From Colletes latitarsis (Eukaryota > Arthropoda > Insecta > Hymenoptera > Colletidae): a DNA stretch of 64,000 nt. The translations under genes were made by a program, and so were the position numbers. The DNA lies in NCBI RefSeq assembly GCF_051014445.1, contig NW_027488368.1:26014001-26078000 (forward strand). The letters run 5' to 3'. Under the pieces are notes generated by a model that searched no databases, was not told where the DNA came from, and saw only the letters and a program-made list of their open reading frames with translations. Below are positions 1 to 11,511 of this stretch, piece after piece (position 1 is the first letter of the stretch; each line of letters begins with the position of its first letter).

Positions 1-137
1 TCATCTGCCTCATACTTTCGCTATTTGCGCATACTTGTCGGCCAGATCCTGGGTTTTTTTCTTGTTAGGATCACGTATTAATGTGGTGCCACACAGAAAT
101 AGTCAATTTCACCTGGATTCGATCAACATTTTGAAGG

Positions 138-151
138 ATAACACCGGTTAT
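138..151. other. Second monomer dyad ATAAC-N4-GTTAT (example)
   Basis: ATAACACCGGTTAT has 5-bp inverted arms (ATAAC and GTTAT) around ACCG; the commoner form has GCCG in the loop. It lies about 44 bp downstream of the GGTACC palindrome and is kept in most monomers across the window. Confidence 0.75.
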
Positions 152-177
152 GTCAGGGTTAGTTCTGGTATTTGCAA

Positions 178-354
178 TCATGTGCCTCATACTTTCGCAT
201 TTTTAGCATACTTGTTGGACAGATCCTGGGCTTTTTCTGATTTGGATCACGTAGTAATATTGGTACCACACTGAAGCAGACAATTAAACCTGGTTTCGAT
301 TAATATTTTGGAGGATAACGCCGGTTATGTCTGGGTTAGGTCTGGTACTTGCCA
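178..354. repeat. Representative 177-bp monomer
   Basis: One monomer, bounded by the TCATSTGCCTCATAC landmark at 178 and again at 355. It shows the usual order: TTTCGCAT, the TTGGACAGATCCTGGGC segment, GGATCACGTAGTAAT, a GGTACCACACTGAAG segment, CAATTAAACCTGG, the TTCGATTAATATTTTGG segment, AGGATAACGCCGGTTATG and TCTGGTACTTGCCATC. Length classes differ mainly by T-run length after GATCCTGGG, by TTGTTGG versus TTGAATGG before CCAGATCC, and by a 5-bp deletion in the AT-rich block. Six CpGs are present in an eye-built consensus. A monomer of exactly 177 bp preserves reading frame, which explains the long periodic open frames. Confidence 0.93.
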
Positions 355-783
355 TCATCTGCCTCATACATTCGCATTTTTCGCATAATTGTTGAACTGA
401 TCCCGGTCTTTTTCTTATTTGGATCACGTAGTAATGTGGTACCACAGTGAAACAGTCAATTAAACCTGGTTCCGATTAATATTTTCGAGGATAACTCCGG
501 TTATGTCTGGGTTAGTTCTGGTATTTGCAATCATCTGCCTTATACTTTCGCATTTTTCGGATACTTGCCGGCCAGATCCTGGGTTTTTTTCTTGTTAGGA
601 TCACGTATTAATGTGGTGCCTCACAGAAATAGTCAATTCCACCTGGATTCGATTTTTGGAGGATAACACCGGTTATGTCTGGGTTAGGTCAGGTATTTGC
701 CAACATCTAGCTCATACTTTCGCATTTTTCGCAAACTTGAATGGCCAGATCCTGGGCTTTTTCTGGATTGGATCACGTAGTAA

Positions 784-795
784 TGTGGTACCACA
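784..795. other. 12-bp perfect palindrome TGTGGTACCACA (example)
   Basis: TGTGGTACCACA equals its own reverse complement and contains a KpnI-type GGTACC core. It occurs in a large share of monomers at the same place, for example here, at 10,282-10,293 and in each HOR m3. Other monomers have TGTGGTGCCACA, which breaks only the centre. Any protein-binding or cruciform role is inferred. Confidence 0.85.
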
Positions 796-3700
796 CTGAA
801 ATAGTCACCAGAACCTGGTTCCGATTAATATTTTCGAGGATAACTCCGGTTATGTCAGGGTTAGTTCTGGTATTTGCAATCATCTGCCTCATACTTTCGC
901 TATTTGCGCATACTTGTCGGCCAGATCCTGGGTTTTTTTCTTGTTAGGATCACGTATTAATGTGGTGCCACACAGAAATAGTCAATTCCACCTGGATTCG
1001 ATTTTTAGAGGATAACACCGGTTATGTCTGGGTTAGGTCTGGTATTTGCCATCATCTAGCTCATACTTTCGCATTTTTTGCAAACTTGACTGGCCAGAAC
1101 CTGGGCTTTTTCTGGATTGGATCACGTAGTAATGTGGTAGCACACTGAAATAGTCACTAGAACCTGGTTCCGATTAATATTTTCGAGGATAACGCCGGTT
1201 ATGTCGGGGTTAGTTCTGGTACTTGCAATCATCTGCCTCATACTTTCGCATTTTGCGCATACTTGTCGGCCAGATCCTGGGGTTTTTCTTGTTAGGATCA
1301 CGTATTAATGTGGTGCCACACAGAAATAGTCAATTTCACCTGGATTCGATTTTTAGAGGATAACACCGGTTATGTCTGGGTTAGGTCTGGTATTTGCCAT
1401 CATCTAGCTCATACTTTCGCATTTTTTGCAAACTTGAATGGCCAGATACGGGGTTTTTTTCTGGTTAGGATCACGGACCAATGTGGTACCACACTGAGAT
1501 AGTCAATTCAACCTGTATTCGATCAATATTTTAGAGGATGACACCGGTCTGGGTTGCGTCTGGTATTTGCAATCATCTGCCTCATACTTTCGCATTTTTA
1601 GCATACTTGTTGGACAGATCCTGGTCTTTTTCTTATTTGGATCACGTAGTAATGCGGTACGACATTGTAACAGTCAATTAAACCTGGTTCCGATTAATAT
1701 TTTCGAGGATAACGCCGGTTATGTCTGGGTTAGGTCTTGTACTTGCCATCATCTGCCTCATACATTCGCATTTTTCGCATACTTGTTGAACTGATCCCGG
1801 TCTTTTTCTTATTTGGATCGCGTAGTAATGCGGTACCACACTGAAATAGTCACCGGAACCTGGTTCCGATCAATATATTCGAGGATAGCTCCGGTTATGT
1901 CAGGGTTAGTTCTGGTATTTGCAATCATCTGCCTCATACTTTCGCTATTTGCGCATACTTGTCGGCCAGATCCTGGGTTTTTTTCTTGTTAGGATCACGT
2001 ATTAATGTGGTGCCACACAGAAATAGTCAATTTCACCTGGATTCGATCAATATTTTGGAGGATAACACCGGTTATGTCAGGGTTAGTTCTGGTATTTGCA
2101 ATCATGTGCCTCATACTTTCGCATTTTTAGCATACTTGTTGGACAGATCCTGGGCTTTTTCTGATTTGGATCACGTAGTAATATTGGTACCACACTGAAG
2201 CAGGCAATTAAACCTGGTTCCGATTAATATTTTGGAGGATAACGCCGGTTATGTCGGGGTTAGGTCTGGTACTTGCCATCATCTGCCTCATACATTCGCA
2301 TTTTTCGCATAATTGTTGAACTGATCCCGGTCTTTTTCTTATTTGGATCACGTAGTAATGTGGTACCACAGTGAAACAGTCAATTAAACCTGGTTCCGAT
2401 TAATATTTTCGAGGATAACTCGGGTTATGTCAGGGTTAGTTCTGGTACTTGCAATCATCTGCCTCATACTTTCGCATTTTGCGCATACTTGTCGGCCAGA
2501 TCCTGGGGTTTTTATTGCTAGGATCACGTATTAATGTGGTGCCACACAGAAATAGTCAATTTCACCTGGATTCGATTTTTAGAGGATAACACCGGTTATG
2601 TCTGGGTTAGGTCTGGTATTTGCCATCATCTAGCTCATACTTTCGCATTTTTTGCAAACTTGAATGTCCAGATACGGGGTTTTTTTCTGGTTAGGATCAC
2701 GGACCAATGTGGTACCACACTGAGATAGTCAATTCAACCTGTATTCGATCAATATTTTAGAGGATGACACCGGTTAGGTCTGGGTTGCGTCTGGTATTTG
2801 CAATCATCTGCCTCATACTTTCGCATTTTTAGCATACTTGTTGGACAGATCCTGGTCTTTTTCTTATTTGGATCACGTAGTAATGCGGTACCACATTGTA
2901 ACAGTCAATTAAACCTGGTTCCGATTAATATTTTCGAGGATAACGCCGGTTATGTCTGGGTTAGTTCTGGTATTTGCTATCATCTGCCTCATACTTTCGC
3001 ATTTTTCGCATTCTTCCCGGCCAGATCCTGGGTTTTTTTCTTCTTAGGATCACGTATTTATGTAGTGCCGCACAGAAATAGTCAATTCCACCTGGATTCG
3101 ATTTTTAGAGGATAACACCGGTTATGTCTGGGTTAGGTCTGGTATTTGCCATCATCTAGCTCATACTTTCGCATTTTTTGCAAACTTGAATGGCCTGCTC
3201 CTGGGCTTTTTCTGGATTGGATCACGTAGTAATGTGGTACCACACTGAAATAGTCACCAGAACCTGGTTCCGATTAATATTTTCGAGGATAACTCCGGTT
3301 ATGTCAGGGTTAAGTCTGGTATTTGCAATAATCTGCCAGATACTTTCGCATCATACGCATTCCTGTAGGCCAGCTCGTGGGCATTTTCTGATTCGGATCA
3401 CGTAGTAATGTGGTACCACAGTGAAACAGTCAATTAAACCTGGTTCCGATTAATATTTTCGAGGATAACGCCGGTTATGTCTGGGTTAGTTCTGGTATTT
3501 GCAATCGACTGGCTCATACTTTCGCATTTTTCGCATACTTGCCGGCCAGATCCTGGGTTTTTTTCTTGTTAGGAACACGTATTAATGTGGTGCCACACAG
3601 AAATAGTCAATTCCACCTGGATTCGATTTTTAGAGGATAACACCTGTTATGTCTAGGTTAGGTCTGGAATTTGCCAACATCTAGCTCATACTTTCGCATT

Positions 3701-4365
3701 TTTCGCAAACTTGAATGGCCAGATCCTGGGCTTTTTCTGGATTGGATCACGTAGTAATGTGGTACCACACTGAAATAGTCACCAGAACCTGGTTCCGATT
3801 AATATTTTCGAGGATAACTCCGGTTATGTCAGGGTTAGTTCTGGTATTTGCAATCATCTGCCTCATACTTTCGCTATTTGCGCATACTTGTCGGCCAGAT
3901 CCTGGGTTTTTTTCTTGTTAGGATCACGTATTAATGTGGTGCCACACAGAAATAGTCAATTCCACCTGGATTCGATTTTTAGATGACAACACCGGTTATG
4001 TCTGGGTTAGGTCTGGTATTTGCCATCATCTAGCTCATACTTTCCCATTTTTTGCAAACTTGAATGGCCAGATCCTGGGCTTTTTCTGGATTGGATCACG
4101 TGGTAATGTGGTACCACACTGAAATAGTCACTAGAACCTGGTTCCGATTAATATTTTCGAGGATAACGCCGGTTATGTCGGGGTTAGTTCTGGTATTTGC
4201 AATCATCTGCCTCATACTTTCGCATTTTTCGCATACTTGTTGGCCAGATCCTGGGCTTTTTCTGATTTGGATCACGTAGTAATGTGGTACCACAGTGAAA
4301 CCGTCAATTAAACCTGGTTCCGATTAATATTTTCGAGGATAACGCTTGTTATGTCTGTGTTAGTT

Positions 4366-7300
4366 CTGGTATTTGCAATCATCTGCCTCATACTTTCGCA
4401 TTTTTCGCATACTTCCCGGCCAGATCCTGGGTTTTTTTCTTCTTAGCATCACGTATTTATGTGGTGCCACACAGAAATAGTCAATTCCACCTGGATTCGA
4501 TTTTTAGAGGATAACACCGGTTATGTCTGGGTTAGGTCTGGTATTTGCCATCATCTAGCTCATACTTTCGCATTTTTTGCAAACTTGAATGGCCAGAACC
4601 TGGGCCTTTTCTGGATTGGATCACGTACTAATGTGGTACCACACTGAAATAGTCACTAGAACCTGGTTCCGATTAATATTTTCGAGGATAACGCCGGTTA
4701 TGTCGGGGTTAGTTCTGGTATTTGCAATCATCTGCCTCATACTTTCGCATTTTGCGCATACTTGTCGGCCAGATCCTGGGTTTTTTCTTGTTAGGATCAC
4801 GTAGTAATGCGGTACCACATTGTAACAGTCAATTAAACCTGGTTCCGATTAATATTTTCGAGGATAACGCCGGTTATGTCTAGGTTAGTTCTGGTATTTG
4901 CAATCATCTGCCTCATACTTTCGCATTTTTCGCATTCTTCCCGGCCAGATCCTGGGTTTTTTTCTTCTTAGGATCACGTACTTATGTGGTGCCGCACAGA
5001 AATAGTCAATTCCACCTGGATTCGATTTTTAGAGGATAACACCGGTTATGTCTGTGTTAGGTCTGGTATTTGCCATCATCTAGCTCATACTTTCCCATTT
5101 TTTGCAAACTTGAATGGCCAGATCCTGGGCTTTTTCTGGATTGGATCACGTAGTAATGTGGTACCACACTGAAATAGTCACTAGAACCTGGTTCCGATTA
5201 ATATTTTCGAGGATAACGCCGGTTATGTCGGGGTTGGTTCTGGTATTTGCAATCATCTGCCTCATACTTTCGCATCTTTCGCATACTTGAATGGCCAGAG
5301 CCGGGGCTTTTTTCTGGTTAGGATCACGGACCAATGTGGTACCACACGGAGATAGTCAATTCAACCTGTATTCGATCAATATTTTAGAGGATGACACCGG
5401 TTAGGTCTGGATTGCGTCTGGTATTTGCAATAATCTGCCAGATACTTTCGCATCATACGCATTCCTGTAGGCCAGCTCGTGGGCATTTTCTGATTCGTAT
5501 CACGTAGTAATGTGGTACCACAGTGAAACAGTCAATTAAACCTGGTTCCGATTAATATTTTCGAGGATAACGCCGATTATGTCTGGGTTAGTTCTGGTAT
5601 TTGCAATCATCTGCCTCATACTTTCGCAATTTTCGCATACTTGCCGGCCAGATCCTGGGTTCTTTTCTTGTTAGGAACACGTATTAATGTGGTGCCACAC
5701 AGAAATAGTCAATTCCACCTGGATTCGATTTTTAGATGAAAACACCGGTTATGTCTGTGTTAGGTCTGGTATTTGCCATCATCTAGCTCATACTTTCGCA
5801 TTTTTTGCAAACTTGAATGGCCAGAACCTGGGCTTTTTCTGGATTGGATCACGTAGTAATGTGGTACCACACTGAAATAGTCACTAGAACCTGGTTCCGA
5901 TTAATATTTTCAAGGATAACGCCGGTTATGTCTGGGTTAGGTCTGGTACTTGCTATCATCTAGCTCATACTTTCGCATTTTTCGCATACTTGAATGGCCA
6001 GATCCTGGGCATCTTCTGGTGTGGATTACGTAGTAATGTGGTACCACACTGAAATAGTCAGTAAAACCTGGTTCCGATTAATATTTTAGAGGAGAACGCC
6101 GGTTACGTCTGTGTTAGGTCTAGTATTTGCAATCATCTGCCTCATAATTTCGCAATTTCGGATACTCGTTGGCCAGATCCTGGGTTTTTTTTTGGTTGGG
6201 ATCACGTATTATTGTGGTGCCACACAGAAATAGTCAATTCAACGTGGATTCGATCAATATTCTAGTAGGATAACGCCGGTTTTGTCTGGGTTACGACTGG
6301 TATTCGCATTCATCTTGCTGATACTTTCGCATTCTTCGCATTCTTGTCGGCCAGATCCTGGGCTTTTTTCTTGTTAGGATCACGTACTAATGTGGTGCCA
6401 CACAGAAATAGTCAATTCCACCTGGATTCGATCAATATTTTAGAGGATAACGCCGGTTATGTCTGGGTTAGGTCTGCTACTTGCCATCAACTAGCTCATA
6501 CTTTCGCATATTTCGCATTCCTGTAGGCCAGCTCCTGGGCTTTTTCTGGTTTGTGGTCACGTAGTAATGTGGTACCACACTGAAGCAGTCAAATAAACCT
6601 GCTTCCGATTAATATTTTAGAGGATAACGCCGGTTGTGTCTGGCTTACGTGTGGTATTTGCAATCATCTGCCTCATACTGTCGCATTTTTCGCATACTTG
6701 TTGGCCAGATCCTGGGTTTTGTTCTGGTTAGGATCACGTATTAATGAGGTACCACACTGAAATATAATTAATTAAACCTGGTTCCGATTAATATTTTACA
6801 GGAGAACGACGGTTATGTCTGGGTTACGTCTGGTATTTGCAGTTATCTGCCTCATACCTTCGCATTCTTCGCACACTTGTTGGCCAGATCCTGGGCTTTT
6901 CTGATTTGGATCACGTACTAATGTGGTACCACAGTGAAACAGTCAATTAAACCTTGATCCGATTAATATTTTCGAGGATAACGCCGGTTATGTCTGGGTT
7001 AGTTCTGGTATTCGCAATCATCTGCCTCATACTTTCGCATTTTTCGCATTCTTGTTGGCCAGATCCTGGGCTTTTTCTGATTTGGATCACGTATTAATGT
7101 GGTGCCACACTGAAATAGTCAATTAAACCTGTATTCGATCAATATTTTGGAGGATGACACCGGTTATGTCTGGGTTGCTTCTGGTATTTGCAATCATCTG
7201 CCTCATACTTTCGCAACTTTCGGATTCCTGTAGGCCAGATCCTGAGCTTCTTCTGGTTTGCGATCACGTAGTAATGTGGTATCACACTGAAACAGGCAAT

Positions 7301-9034
7301 TAAACCTGGTTCCGATTAATATTTTAGAGGATAACGCCGGATATGTCTGTGTTAGGCCTGGTATTTGCAATCATCTGCCTCATACTTTCGCAACTTTCGC
7401 ATTCCTGTAGGCCAGCTCCTGGGCTTCTTCTTGTTTGTGATCACGTAGTAATGTGGTGCCACACTGAAGCAGTCAAATAAACCTGGTTCCGATTAATATT
7501 ATCGAGGATAACGCCGGTTATGTCTGGGTTAGTTCTGGTATTCGCAATCATCTAGCTCATACTTTCGCATATTTCGCATTCCTGTAGGCCAGATCCTGAG
7601 CTTCTTCTGGTTTGCGATCACGTATTAATGTGGTGCCACACTGAAATAGTCAATTAAACCTGTATTCGATCAATATTTTGGAGGATGACACCGGTTATGT
7701 CTGGGTTGCTTCTGGTATTTGCAATCATCTGCCTCATACTTTCGCAACTTTCGCATTCCTGTAGGCCAGATCCTGAGCTTCTTCTGGTTTGCGATCACGT
7801 AGTAATGTGGTATCACACTGAAACAGGCAATTAAACCTGGTTCCGATTAATATTTTAGAGGAAAACGCCGGTTATGTCTGGGTTAGGTCTGGTATTTGCC
7901 ATCATCAACCTCATACTTTCGCATCTTTCGCATACTTGAATGGCCAGGTCCTGGGTTTTTTCTGGTTAGAATCACCTATTAATGTTGTGCCACACTGAAA
8001 TAGTCAATTCCACCTGGATTCGATCAATATTTTAGAGGATGACGCCGGTTGTGTCTGGATTACGTGTGGTATTTGCAATCATCTGCTTCATACTGTCGCA
8101 TTTTTCGCATAATTGTTGGCCAGATCCTGGGTTTTATTCTGGTTAGGATCACGTATTAATGAGGTACCACACTGAAATATAATCAATTAAACCAGGTTCC
8201 GATTAATATTCTACAGGAGAACGACGGTTATGTCTGGGTTACGTCTGGTATTTGCAATTATCTGCCTCATACATTCGCATTCTTCGCACACTTGTTGACC
8301 AGATCCTGGGCTTTTCTGATTTGGATCACGTACTAATGTGGTACCACAGTGAAACAGTCAATTAAACCTGGTTCCGATTAATATTATCGAGGATAACGCC
8401 TGTTATGTCTGGGTTAGTTCTGGTATTCGCAATCATCTAGCTCATACTTTCGCATATTTCGCATTCCTGTAGGCCAGCTCCTGGGCTTTTTCTGGTTTGT
8501 GATCACGTAGTAATGTGGTGCCATACAGAAATAGTCAACTCAACCTGGATTCGGTCAATATTTTAGAGGATAACACCGGTTATGTCTGGGTTACGACTGG
8601 TATTCGCATTCATCTTGCTGATACTTTCGCATTTTTCGCATTCTTGTCGGCCAGATCCTGGGCTTTTTCTTGTTAGGATCACGTATTAATGTGGTGCCAC
8701 ACAGAAATAGTCAACTCAACCTGTATTCGGTCAACATTTTAGAGGGTAACACCGGTTATGTCTGGGTTACGACTGGTATTCGCATTCATCTTGCTGATAC
8801 TTTCGCATTCTTCGCATTCTTGTTGGCCAGATCATGGGTTTTTTTTTGGTTAGGATCACGTATTTATGTGGTGCCACACAGGAATAGTCAATTCCACCTG
8901 GATTCGATCAATATTTTAGAGGATAACACCGGTTATGTCTAGGTTAGGTCTGGTATTTGCCATCAGCTAGCTCATACTTTCGCATATTTCGCATACTTGA
9001 ATAGCTAGATCCTGGGCTTTTTCTAGTTTGTGAT
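4366..9034. repeat. Block B, copy 1 (~26 monomers)
   Basis: A distinctive run of monomers that recurs at 21,866-25,218 (offset 17,499) and 27,685-32,353 (offset 23,319). Markers in order are ACTTCCCGGCCAG near 4,412, AGCCGGGGC near 5,300, ATAATCTGCCAGATAC near 5,430, GATTACGTAG near 6,025, TAATGAGGTACC near 6,743, GATCCTGAGCTTC near 7,230 and CATCTTGCTGATAC near 8,608. The part up to about 5,800 shares the 172-bp class of the left flank. Internally 7,091-7,350 recurs at 7,622-7,880 (offset 531, 3 monomers) and about 6,620-7,000 recurs at about 8,035-8,415 (offset 1,415, 8 monomers). Confidence 0.88.
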
Positions 9035-9919
9035 CACGTAGTAACGTGTTACCACACTGTAACGGTTAACATTACCTGGTTCCGATCAATATTTTAGAGG
9101 AGAACACCAGTTATGACTGGGTTACGTCTGGTATTTGCAATCATCTGCCTCATACTTTCGCATTTTTCGCATTCATGTCGGCCAGATCCTGGGTTTTGTT
9201 TGGTTAAGGTCACGTATTAATGTGGTACCATACAGAAATAATCAATTCAACCTGGATTCGATGAATATTTTAGAAGGATAACGCCGGTTATGTCTGGGTT
9301 AGGTCTGGTATTTGCCATCATGTGCCACATTATTTCGCATTTTTCGCTTTCTTGTTGGCCAGATCCTGGGTTTTCTTTGGTTAGGATCACGTATTAATGT
9401 GGTGCCACACAGAAATAATCAATTCAACCTAGATTCGATCAATATTTTAGAGGATAACACCGGTTATGTCTGGGTTAGGTCTGGTATTTGCAATCATCTG
9501 GCTCATACTTTCGCATCTTTTGCATTCCTGTAGGCCAGCTCCTGGGCTTTTTGTGGTTTGTGATCACGTAGTAATGTGTTACCACACTGAAGCAGTCAAC
9601 TAAACCTGCTTCCGATTAATATTTTAGAGGATAACACCGGTTATACCTGGGTTAGGTCTGTTATTTGCCATCATCTAGCTCATACTTTCGCATCTTTCGC
9701 ATACTTGAATGGCTTGATCCCCGGTTTTTTCTGGTTAGAATCACCTATTAATGTGGTGCCACACTGAAATAGTCAATTCAACCTGGACTCAATCTATATT
9801 TTAGAGGATAACACCGGTTATGTCAAGGTTAGGTCTGGTATTTGCCATCAGCTAGCTCATACTTTCGCATATTTCGCATACTTGAATAGCTAGATCCTGG
9901 GCTTTTTCTGGTTTGTGAT
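9035..9919. repeat. Truncated 5-mer HOR unit (885 bp)
   Basis: Starts like HOR monomer m1 (CACGTAGTAACGTGTTACC at 9,035) but after GATCCTGGG switches to the end of monomer m5 (GGTTAAGGTCACGTATT) and continues with m6-m9. Four monomers of the standard nine are missing, consistent with exchange at the shared GCCAGATCCTGGGTTTT. The same 5-mer is at 32,354-33,238, offset 23,319, so the deletion predates that duplication. Confidence 0.85.
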
Positions 9920-9937
9920 CACGTAGTAACGTGTTAC
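9920..9937. other. Overlapping dyads replacing the palindrome in HOR m1
   Basis: CACGTAGTAACGTGTTAC holds two overlapping inverted repeats: CACGT-AGTA-ACGTG (9,920-9,933) and GTAAC-GT-GTTAC (9,926-9,937). Monomers m1 and m4 of every standard HOR unit have this form in place of TGTGGTACCACA. Confidence 0.78.
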
Positions 9938-11511
9938 CACACTGTAACGGTCAACATTACCTGGTTCCGATCAATATTTTAGAGGAGAACACCAGTTATG
10001 ACTGGGTTACGTCTGGTATTTGCAATCATCTGCCTCATACTTTCGCATTTTTCGCATTCTTGTCGGCCAGATCCTGGGTTTTTTTCTTGTTAGGATCAGG
10101 TATTAATGTGGTGCCACACAGAAATAGTCAATTAAACCTGTATTCGATCAATATTTTGGAGGATGACACCGGTTATGTCTGGGTTGCTTCTGGTATTCGC
10201 AACCATCTGCCTCATACTTTCGCATTTTTCGCATACTTGTTGGCCAGATCCTGGGCTTTTCTGATTTGGATCACGTACTAATGTGGTACCACAGTGAAAC
10301 AGTCGACTAAACCTGGTACCGATTAATATTTTCGAGGATAACGCCGGTTATGTCTGGGTTAGTTCTGGTATTCGCATTCATCTAGCTCATACTTTCGCAT
10401 ATTTCGCATACTTGAATAGCCAGATCCTGGGCTTTTTCTGGTTTGTGATCACGTAGTAACGTGTTACCACACTGTAACGGTCAACTATACCTGGTTCCGA
10501 TTACTATTTTAGAGGATAACGCCGGTTATGTCTGGGTTACGTCTGGTATTTGCAATCATCTGCCTCATACTTTCGCATTTTTCGCATTCTTGTTGGCCAG
10601 ATCCTGGGTTTTTTTCTTGTTAGGAACAGGTATTAATTTGGTGCCACACAGAAATATTCAATTAAACCTGGTTCCGATTCTTATTTTAGAGGCTAACGCC
10701 GGTTATGTCTGTGTTAGGACTGGTATTTGCAATCATCTGCCTTATAATTTCGCATTTTTCGTATACTTGATGGCCAGATCCTGGGTTTTTTTTGGTTAAG
10801 GTCACGTATTAATGTGGTACCATACAGAAATAATCAATTCAACCTGGATTCGATGAATATTTTAGAAGGATAACGCCGGTTATGTCTGGGTTAGGTCTGG
10901 TATTTGCCATCATCTGCCACATAATTTCGCATTTTTCGCTTTCTTGTTGGCCAGATCCTGGGTTTTCTTTGGTTAGGGTCACGTATTAATGTGGTGCCAC
11001 ACAGAAATAATCAATTCAACCTAGATTCGATCAATATTTTAGAGGATAACACCGGTTATGTCTGGGTTAGGTCTGGTATTTGCAATCATCTGGCTCATAC
11101 TTTCGCATCTTTTGCATTCCTGTAGGCCAGCTCCTGGGCTTTTCCTGGTTTGTGATCACGTAGTAATGTGTTACCACACTGAAGCAGTCAAATAAACCTG
11201 CTTCCGATTAATATTTTAGAGGATAACACCGGTTATACCTGGGTTAGGTCTGTTATTTGCCATCATCTAGCTCATACTTTCGCATCTTTCGCATACTTGA
11301 ATGGCTTGATCCCCGGTTTTTTCTGGTTAGAATCACCTATTAATGTGGTGCCACACTGAAATAGTCAATTCAACCTGGATTCAATCTATATTTTAGAGGA
11401 TAACACCGGTTATGTCTAGGTTAGGTCTGGTATTTGCCATCAGCTAGCTCATACTTTCGCATATTTCGCATACTTGAATAGCTAGATCCTGGGCTTTTTC
11501 TGGTTTGTGAT
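9920..11511. repeat. 9-mer HOR unit U1 (1,592 bp), reference copy
   Basis: Reference unit for the central HOR. Monomer starts, taken at CACGTA or its variant, are m1 9,920, m2 10,097, m3 10,272, m4 10,450, m5 10,627, m6 10,803, m7 10,980, m8 11,157 and m9 11,334. Diagnostic features: m1 and m4 carry GTAACGTGTTACC; m2 and m5 start CAGGTATT; m3 has the intact GTGGTACCAC palindrome; m6 has GTGGTACCATACAG; m7 has CCTAGATTCGATC; m8 has GTGTTACCACACTGAAG; m9 has CACCTATTAATG. The unit recurs with few base changes through 21.8 kb, at 25.2-27.7 kb and at 33.2-34.7 kb. Confidence 0.93.

Larger units (their letters stand above)
1..505. repeat. Segment duplicated at 1,925-2,429
   Basis: The pair shares the rare TTCGCTATTTGCGCATAC variant, the TCAGGGTTAG variant, TTTTTAGCATACTTGTTGG and the altered ATATTGGTACCACAC site at a constant offset of 1,924 bp. 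Seen differences include CAGACAATT versus CAGGCAATT and TTTCGATT versus TTCCGATT. The period corresponds to 11 monomers, several of them short. Confidence 0.85.
1..4365. repeat. Left-flank satellite array with 172-bp monomer class
   Basis: About 25 monomers, less regular than the central HOR array. Monomers with TTTTCGAGGATAAC alternate with a short class of about 172 bp in which GATCAATATTTTAGAGG is shortened to GATTTTTAGAGG (near 650, 1,000, 1,350, 2,575, 3,100, 3,630 and 3,975). Internal repeats are visible: 1-505 recurs at 1,925-2,429 (offset 1,924); about 1,200-1,700 recurs at about 2,426-2,930 (offset 1,226, then 1,231 because 1,541-1,550 lacks 5 bp); 500-1,254 recurs at 3,474-4,228 (offset 2,974). 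No fixed HOR period holds across the region, so it looks like overlapping segmental duplications inside the array. Confidence 0.85.

Noticed and set aside
54..61. T-runs after GATCCTGGG read as terminators or Pol III stop signals
   Set aside because: They are a fixed part of the monomer with no A/B box promoter or hairpin upstream that would make them meaningful.
9931..10281. Family of ~116- and ~112-codon open frames recurring every ~1,592 bp
   Set aside because: They track HOR monomers m1-m2 and m4-m5 exactly. Copies at 12,053 and 18,067 are frameshifted by a 2-bp insertion without any sign of constraint.
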